Source: a virus. From it: a DNA stretch of 27,111 nt. The DNA lies in the IMG/VR virus record IMGVR_UViG_3300002835_000900, positions 1 to 27,111 of that record; one strand, 5' to 3'. A model generated the notes under the pieces. It had not been told where the DNA came from, ran no database searches, and saw nothing but the letters and a program-made list of their open reading frames with translations. The position numbers were made by a program, and so were the translations under genes. Of the stretch, positions 23,401 to 27,111 are shown in pieces (the first letter of the stretch is position 1; every line of letters starts with the position of its first letter).

Positions 23401-24585
23401 AGAGCTTATGGAATTGAAACATCAAGCAGAATGGTTTATGACTGGGATACCAATAGTAATACAATTGGAAAAACATTAATTTTAGATGCATCTAAAAAAT
23501 CTAACTTTGCAATGGGCGGATACGTTAAAAATTACGAAAAAGGTTCACCTGGAGGAGTAAAAGGACCAGGAACCGCAACATCCGATTCTATCCCAGCCAT
23601 GCTTTCAAATGGAGAGTACGTTGTAAAATCATCTTCTGTAAATAAATATGGAATCCCATTCTTTGATGCAGTAAATGCACAAAAGTTTGCAGAGGGAGGT
23701 TCGGCTAGCGCAGTATCCAAAACAGGATTTTCTGGAAAAGGCGGACAGTTAATGGATTGGAAAGCCGCATGGAAAGAAGCCAATAAAAAAGTTATTCAAA
23801 TTAAAATTCCACCAATCACAGCTAATTTTGATACAAACTCTTTTGAATTAAATAAAGAACAAAAATTAGAGCTTGAAGTAATTTCTAAAGATCTGATTAA
23901 TAATCAATTAAAATCAATAATTATTCAAGGTCATACAGACTCAGTAGGAAAAGAAAAAGATAATGACATTCTTTCACAAAATAGAGCAAAGGCTATTGCA
24001 GAATATTTATCAAAACTAGTTCCTGGCACAAGCTTTGTTCCAGTTGGATATGGCGAATATAAGCCTATTGCTCCAAATACAAATTCTGAAAATATGGCTA
24101 AGAATAGAAGAGCAGAGCTATTCCTACCAGATAAATATAAAACAATTTATCCAGAATATAATCCTAAAAAGCATACAGCAATGATAACTGGAACGGGTAA
24201 GTCTGATTTTTCAGGAGGATCTTTATCTGGAGGCCAATTATCTTCAAGCATTGATTTTGGTAAACTCTTTAACAAAATTAAATTAGGACTTGGTTTTGCT
24301 AATGGCGGGGCTGTCCAGATACCTAAATTTGAACACGGCATAAATAGTGTACCAGCAAATATGCTTGCACTGCTTCATAAAAACGAGGCGGTTATTCCAT
24401 CAAACATGAATCCATTTAATCCAAACGCTAATAATGCTACAATGGGAACCGTATATAATGTTGGAGACATAACAATGAAGTTTGAAAATGTTCATGAGAT
24501 GGATGGCAAAAAATTATTTAAAGAATTTAAAACGCTACTTGCACTCGAAAATACAAAAACTGGACCAAGTAGGGTAATAGCATGA
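17443..24585 (+). CDS. Tape measure protein with OmpA-like domain
   Basis: 2380 residues, the largest gene. Coiled coil at about 1-120; TP901-type tape-measure core about 178-403 (AFREADQELTRLTKVYGGLA, AMREGGINASEGANALKSGL); a hydrophobic segment about 537-566; Gly-rich hydrophobic stretches about 1291-1331 and 1354-1376; coiled coil about 1680-1800. Short motifs recur: GG-x-V-x-P followed by EGDIVLN, PGEIIIN, NGEYVVK or KNEAVIP, and N-x-YGIP. Residues about 2117-2226 form an OmpA-like domain: IIIQGHTDSVGK, LSQNRAKAIAEYL, VGYGEYKPIAPN, KNRRAEL. The protein sets tail length and is ejected with DNA; hydrophobic parts may enter the membrane and the OmpA part could hold peptidoglycan. At about 1.5 angstrom per residue the upper bound for tail length is about 360 nm. 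It overlaps the next gene by ATGA. Confidence 0.93.
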   Translation: MAEEQIVTRIVATSDFSNLIADLGKVSSALTNLQTKLNATNKNLAAQVAVMNRSFADTLRSTGQFSTHFVNLTSDVDKFGSQLDKGQIKLKQFFQVYQGHLKTNGGLIRQLAQQQVQLQNAILQPLGKNAEGLMQYNVHIPTGLDKVKSKTALARQELQIMNRVVQEGANSLINWGKNTQWAGRQLTVGLTVPLAAFGAASAKAFREADQELTRLTKVYGGLAATSASDLGKIRKQVTETASELSKAYGSSFKETIALGADIAATGKQGNELLGSIKETTRLAVLGEVDRQDAMKATLAIQSAFKQNTDELAESINFLNAVENQTSTTLNDLVEAIPKAGPIIKGLGGSVEDLALYLTAMREGGINASEGANALKSGLASLINPTKVAKEMFAGFGISLTDIVQKNAGNTTNTLLALQSALDNLDPLQKQQALEQLFGKFQFARMNALFENLGKQGSQTLQVMDLMKASSQDLANIAGRELSMVTESASGKYRRALEGLKADLAVVGEQFLTINTHLINIVSGILKFIDKLPGPIKTILAFFGGLTAVAGPLIMLTGVLANFFGYVIKGASHFRAMFKGGEGWRLLTPEILAANKAGSLAEQTFYSDAKAADILNQAISRLSASYNKLAADASNAIIQTNPGVSTMGGTNIIAGQRVVNPNHPLVGEVGTRAASHHNPRALMSKGQRDAQTIHSVTPGSIDVNQKIGTVPQIFMAGDLPKIEGLTSSRGASTGIVAGEAAKWHSLMGTLSMMTKREVADLKKEIARTGTFSTEINTTFGQLLPAMTKITTNAASQSALIVQQLQAGKITLDTARAKIIAINSQLEAMMAQTTAQVAADLGRTANLTQVPLINQPIVGPTGKANIKEIFRPNRPASKIIDKIARSLGVRTYGAGYSTETTMPKKFATGGMVVPGPRSDTTDTQFMNLVEGDIVLNRKASDNLMGYNQGGKVVPAMVTPGEIIINNPTPSESEMLLAYNNQFAVGGRVVASKNNYGIPSLVAKYAAASKIFSGFRSPGKEYYRASRGVMDRTGSTTQSFSEPGSLMRFNDYRLTRGSVYKNESNKNYGITPTLPGQTLTHAYSPSFIKRLKKMGYGPDDNIPVDVLKSIGVPVPSGAKYVTLKALSSTWVKTSKRFNEAIKSNLPETNTNGTGWRDNWEPVGPESMQSLLIKLKSMGVMPIEAKRISEYAGTRLNGFVSKHKGPMTESDWGRYVNAAEIGGINDSSKRSHGGSFIRGIRSTQQNRYNKEDSDLLSAMNMGGKVRGYNRGGVVGGRVKRGKNNYGIPSVMGNLGTTAAYIGGSTAGAALGQKAGGNLGSLAGMILVPTILQSIMQKLGQVSAQGTSTAGILGRLGPLLANPYVAAGAAIVGVTAALIKFKKNQEESAKLNRLAFSGGVKPIKDFDSQLKQVTKTIEDTRATAALLHAQMNTAGLSGLTLTIKQFADLREKVKSTYPELVKLFKETPSDKLITVAQGLKAQFVAAGESAAQANAKIAALLAESGKSGFIQIVLGDKGLAGITSAKTAIESMLVAMSKFTDSKDRAAGLLQVFSSMGDHIENATDKSVALKEQYNAIEKSGQGNVKLTQDLIVEISKTSPGLAEILSTSDDVETALSKWRIVLGGVQKDLSGLDKGQLKKLAFAVEEVTNNYNKLLDVTSKKAQENSLTGKMAKDIDAFNKKQATASKTAIQNLETQISLKNKQIEQIKKEGDERKKALRDQQQSEDIKLQIQQEQLNYQTALAKGDMVGAAQAQISIQRLVGAQQLKVAEDAIDKAVQSKIDALQAQIDVLNKKSTAVSNAASTAKPKESPLTGIYQQIQGVYKNKALENITEEEALTQLNDLIKKLERTPGGNKYLKDLGVTESVQNITRDDGQTIVGKINTDSVQGNALLNSLKKGSDVIAGKQLVVLQQILAVLKNEPGKTYTPTQNQTQNAGATTAAGGTYAVGTIKNYTDSASSIKSAALKAFSDSSTGRATVGNRTYRLFKWNDRAYGIETSSRMVYDWDTNSNTIGKTLILDASKKSNFAMGGYVKNYEKGSPGGVKGPGTATSDSIPAMLSNGEYVVKSSSVNKYGIPFFDAVNAQKFAEGGSASAVSKTGFSGKGGQLMDWKAAWKEANKKVIQIKIPPITANFDTNSFELNKEQKLELEVISKDLINNQLKSIIIQGHTDSVGKEKDNDILSQNRAKAIAEYLSKLVPGTSFVPVGYGEYKPIAPNTNSENMAKNRRAELFLPDKYKTIYPEYNPKKHTAMITGTGKSDFSGGSLSGGQLSSSIDFGKLFNKIKLGLGFANGGAVQIPKFEHGINSVPANMLALLHKNEAVIPSNMNPFNPNANNATMGTVYNVGDITMKFENVHEMDGKKLFKEFKTLLALENTKTGPSRVIA

Positions 24586-25055
24586 GTATAGTATCAATGC
24601 CAAGAGGATCCATACTACAGATACAGGCATATGACTTATCTTTAAATGGTGGAAGCGGAACCCTTAAATACAACAAGGTAACAGAGCATAATAGATCTGC
24701 ATTTGATATTAGTACCGAAAGAATTGAAAAAAGTACAAGAATGGCCAATGGTCTATTAAGAAAATTCTTTATTGCAGATAAGAAAACATTTTCTTTATCA
24801 TGGGATATGCTACCATCATATAGAACTTTAACTGTAGATGGAGCTTGGGGAGCAGAAGATTTAAGATCATTTTATAATAGTGCAGAAGGACAATCTTCTT
24901 TTAATATAAGAGTTAATTTAGCAAAAAATGGTTCAAATCAAGAATCTTCTGGTTACGAAGAATATACAGTTGTATTTGGAGACTGTAATTTTTCTGTATT
25001 AAAAAGAGGACTCCAACCATTTTGGAGTGTGTCACTAACCCTGGTAGAGGTCTAA
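24582..25055 (+). CDS. Minor tail / distal tail protein (putative)
   Basis: 157 residues following the tape measure with an ATGA overlap, the usual place of the distal tail (Dit) protein. STRMANGLLRKFFIADKKTF, LSWDMLPSYRTLTVDGAWGA and the C-terminal FWSVSLTLVEV form a single beta-rich domain like the ring-forming N-terminal domain of distal tail or tube proteins. The short length suggests only this ring domain, without the carbohydrate-binding domain that larger Dit proteins carry. Assignment by position and pattern. Confidence 0.7.
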   Translation: MSIVSMPRGSILQIQAYDLSLNGGSGTLKYNKVTEHNRSAFDISTERIEKSTRMANGLLRKFFIADKKTFSLSWDMLPSYRTLTVDGAWGAEDLRSFYNSAEGQSSFNIRVNLAKNGSNQESSGYEEYTVVFGDCNFSVLKRGLQPFWSVSLTLVEV

Positions 25056-27110
25056 ATGATAGCGGGATCAGCAAATTTAAAAACTTTATTATACAATAGC
25101 ACAAATATTAAAATTGGTTCTGGATGCTATATTGAATATAATATGAACACAATGTTAGATGGAGTTTCTGCAACTAATAATATTGCAGATTCTGTGTACA
25201 CTAGTCAAATACTAAGACGTGTAACAAGTGGCCCTACAACAATTACAGAACCTGGATGGCCATCTACTAGACCAAATCCATATAAAAAACTATTTCCAGT
25301 AGATTCTATTATTAAACCATTTAGACCAGTAAACTCTGGAATTAAATATTTTATTTTAGAAAAACCAGTTTCAAGTGGCGGACCAACAGAAATACAAAAA
25401 AATACTTTTTCTAATTATAGGTCGGTATCTTACCCAGAGTCTCAACCAAGAATATATTACCCAGGAGAAAGCACATACTATAAATATTGGGTAACTCCAC
25501 AAAATACTGGTGTAAATATTACTATTAATTATTTAACTAATCTTACTCAATATGCACTAACAAATAAAATAGTTTTAAAATTTGAAAGCACACACAGTAT
25601 TCCATCTACATACACAATTAAAATAGTTAAATCAAACAATACAGAAGAAACTATTGCTAATGCATTAACAACACCAACAAATGGATTAGTTGAGTTGTAC
25701 TATAATGGAACATCATGGTCAACAGTGGAATCAAATTTATTTGCAACACCAGTAACAATTAAATCAATAATAGTTACAACACCAAGTGCTGGTACTGATA
25801 GAATAATTGGAGTAACCGAAGTATCTGCTAGATGGATAAAAGATATCTCAACAGACGTGGTATCATTTGAAATAAGCAAAGAGTCATCTTCTAGCTCAGA
25901 AGACTTATTGCCAGTAGGAAAAGTAACAGCAAATAGTATTAATTTAGAATTAAATAGATATAATACAAGTACACTTGAATATGTTTCATATAGCAGAACA
26001 TCTTCTTTAAATCCGTCTTTAACATATATGGTAAAAAATGCAAAACTTATACCATTTTTTAAAATATATCATGAAAATGGATCGGTAGTAGACGGTTTAG
26101 AAAAGTATGATCAAATTAATCAAGGAGATTTTTATATAAATGAATTTAACATCTCTAGCCAAGGCGAAGTATCATTAACAGCCTTAGATTCAGCAAAATA
26201 TTTAATGGAAGTGATATGCCCAGACATACTTTGTGAATCGTATCCAGTTACTGCTATTATTAGAAGGCTATTGGATTCAGTCGGATACACTAATTACAAA
26301 TTTAATTTATCATCTGGAACAGACTCCTCTATTCCATTAATTAATTATTTTTGGACAGACGGATCAAAAACTGTATGGGAGTATTTACAAGAGTTATGTA
26401 GAGATATTCAAATGAATGCTATTGTAGATGAAAATGATGTTTTGCAATTTTATAGTAGAAACTATATGTATTCACGAACAACAAAAGATTGGAATTTTTA
26501 TCAAGAAAAAGAAGGAAGTGCCTTACCAAACATTATTGATTTTTCTAAAAAAGAAATGCCATCTGCTAATCAAGTTAAAATAAGATGGAGTACTCCAACG
26601 ACTAGTGAGTATTTACAATCATCAGACCCTCTATGGCAATCCTCAGAGTCATTTATAATTGCTGGAGGACTTACAGAGTCACTAAATGCTTCTGGTAATA
26701 GCAATATTGCAATTGATTTATCTGGACCTAGTGTATATAATAAATTAATATCTGGATTTAATTTTGAAGGATATTTTTTAGTAGACTCAGAAATTATTGA
26801 ATACGATGCAATGGGGTATCAGTACATACCATCAGAAACAACAAACACCACGGTTACAGATGCAATTAACGGCACTGTTTTAAATAATGGAGAAAACCCT
26901 GTAAACATATGGATAGAATCGGCATCTGATTTAAGTAAATATACTGCTTTATCAAAACCACCGACAGGCACAACTATTCAAATAAAAATAAAACCAAATG
27001 GTAGATATAGAATTAAAACAAGAGGCGCTTTAGGAACTACTGCTGCTGCACATAATTATAGTGGCGCACCATCTTCAAGTTATTCATGGACAGGAGTTTT
27101 AGTAGGATGA
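25056..27110 (+). CDS. Minor tail protein, tail-tip hub-like (putative)
   Basis: 684 residues, complete in the window; the start directly follows the previous stop and the TGA ends at 27110. An ATG at 27107 overlapping this stop probably begins the next gene outside the window. Residues about 1-390 are beta-rich and Ser/Thr/Asn-rich, including SARWIKDISTDVVSFEISKE near 266-285. Residues about 396-470 (VTAIIRRLLDSVGYTNYKFN, WEYLQELCRDIQMNAIVDEN, VLQFYSRNYMY) resemble the hub domains of baseplate/tail-tip proteins. The last ~200 residues are again beta-rich. It probably forms the tail tip together with the preceding protein. No peptidase motif recognised. Confidence 0.72.
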   Translation: MIAGSANLKTLLYNSTNIKIGSGCYIEYNMNTMLDGVSATNNIADSVYTSQILRRVTSGPTTITEPGWPSTRPNPYKKLFPVDSIIKPFRPVNSGIKYFILEKPVSSGGPTEIQKNTFSNYRSVSYPESQPRIYYPGESTYYKYWVTPQNTGVNITINYLTNLTQYALTNKIVLKFESTHSIPSTYTIKIVKSNNTEETIANALTTPTNGLVELYYNGTSWSTVESNLFATPVTIKSIIVTTPSAGTDRIIGVTEVSARWIKDISTDVVSFEISKESSSSSEDLLPVGKVTANSINLELNRYNTSTLEYVSYSRTSSLNPSLTYMVKNAKLIPFFKIYHENGSVVDGLEKYDQINQGDFYINEFNISSQGEVSLTALDSAKYLMEVICPDILCESYPVTAIIRRLLDSVGYTNYKFNLSSGTDSSIPLINYFWTDGSKTVWEYLQELCRDIQMNAIVDENDVLQFYSRNYMYSRTTKDWNFYQEKEGSALPNIIDFSKKEMPSANQVKIRWSTPTTSEYLQSSDPLWQSSESFIIAGGLTESLNASGNSNIAIDLSGPSVYNKLISGFNFEGYFLVDSEIIEYDAMGYQYIPSETTNTTVTDAINGTVLNNGENPVNIWIESASDLSKYTALSKPPTGTTIQIKIKPNGRYRIKTRGALGTTAAAHNYSGAPSSSYSWTGVLVG

Positions 27111-27111
27111 G

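Overview
This window is 27 kb of an A+T-rich genome of a tailed double-stranded DNA phage (Caudoviricetes). Every supported gene is on the + strand and packing is tight, with many ATGA or TAATG overlaps. The HK97-type portal, protease and capsid, the frameshifted tail chaperones and a very long tape-measure protein indicate a siphovirus with a long flexible tail. The flavour of several proteins (tail-fibre N-terminus, the protein after the capsid, the split tail chaperones) and a run of apparently leaderless starts suggest an actinobacterial host, perhaps a low-GC aquatic lineage. The host is an inference; no host marker is present.

Layout. (1) 1-4209, accessory enzymes: two related proteins of unknown function (DUF6065-like, the first cut by the window edge), then four 2-oxoglutarate/Fe(II) dioxygenases of prolyl-hydroxylase type. 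A 39-residue CDGSH iron-sulfur protein lies between the second and third dioxygenases. (2) 4217-8220, surface proteins: a collagen-like fibre, a PASTA / Phe-Pro-rich / Hint (intein-like) protein and a LamG-like protein. (3) 8284-12642, head: a small conserved protein, the portal, a protease with a scaffold encoded in its 3' half (probably also made alone from an internal GTG), and the major capsid protein. (4) 12741-15847, neck: five connector, closure and terminator genes. (5) 15959-27110, tail: tube protein, gpG and the gpG-T frameshift product, a 2380-residue tape measure carrying an OmpA-like peptidoglycan-binding domain, and two tail-tip proteins. No gene-free stretch exceeds about 110 bases. 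I saw no terminase, integrase, lysin, tRNA or CRISPR array.

Transcription looks punctuated. Hairpin terminators follow the portal, capsid and tail-tube genes, each directly followed by a predicted promoter for the next block. Three of the strongest candidate promoters (before the collagen, 111-residue and protease genes) place the -10 hexamer 6-9 bases before the ATG, implying leaderless or nearly leaderless mRNAs.

The most notable candidates are: the dioxygenase/CDGSH cassette directly upstream of a collagen-like fibre, possibly a hydroxylation system for virion surface proteins; a virion-type protein ending in a Hint domain whose terminal His-Asn is followed by a single Lys; the OmpA-like domain in the tape measure; and the nested scaffold gene.
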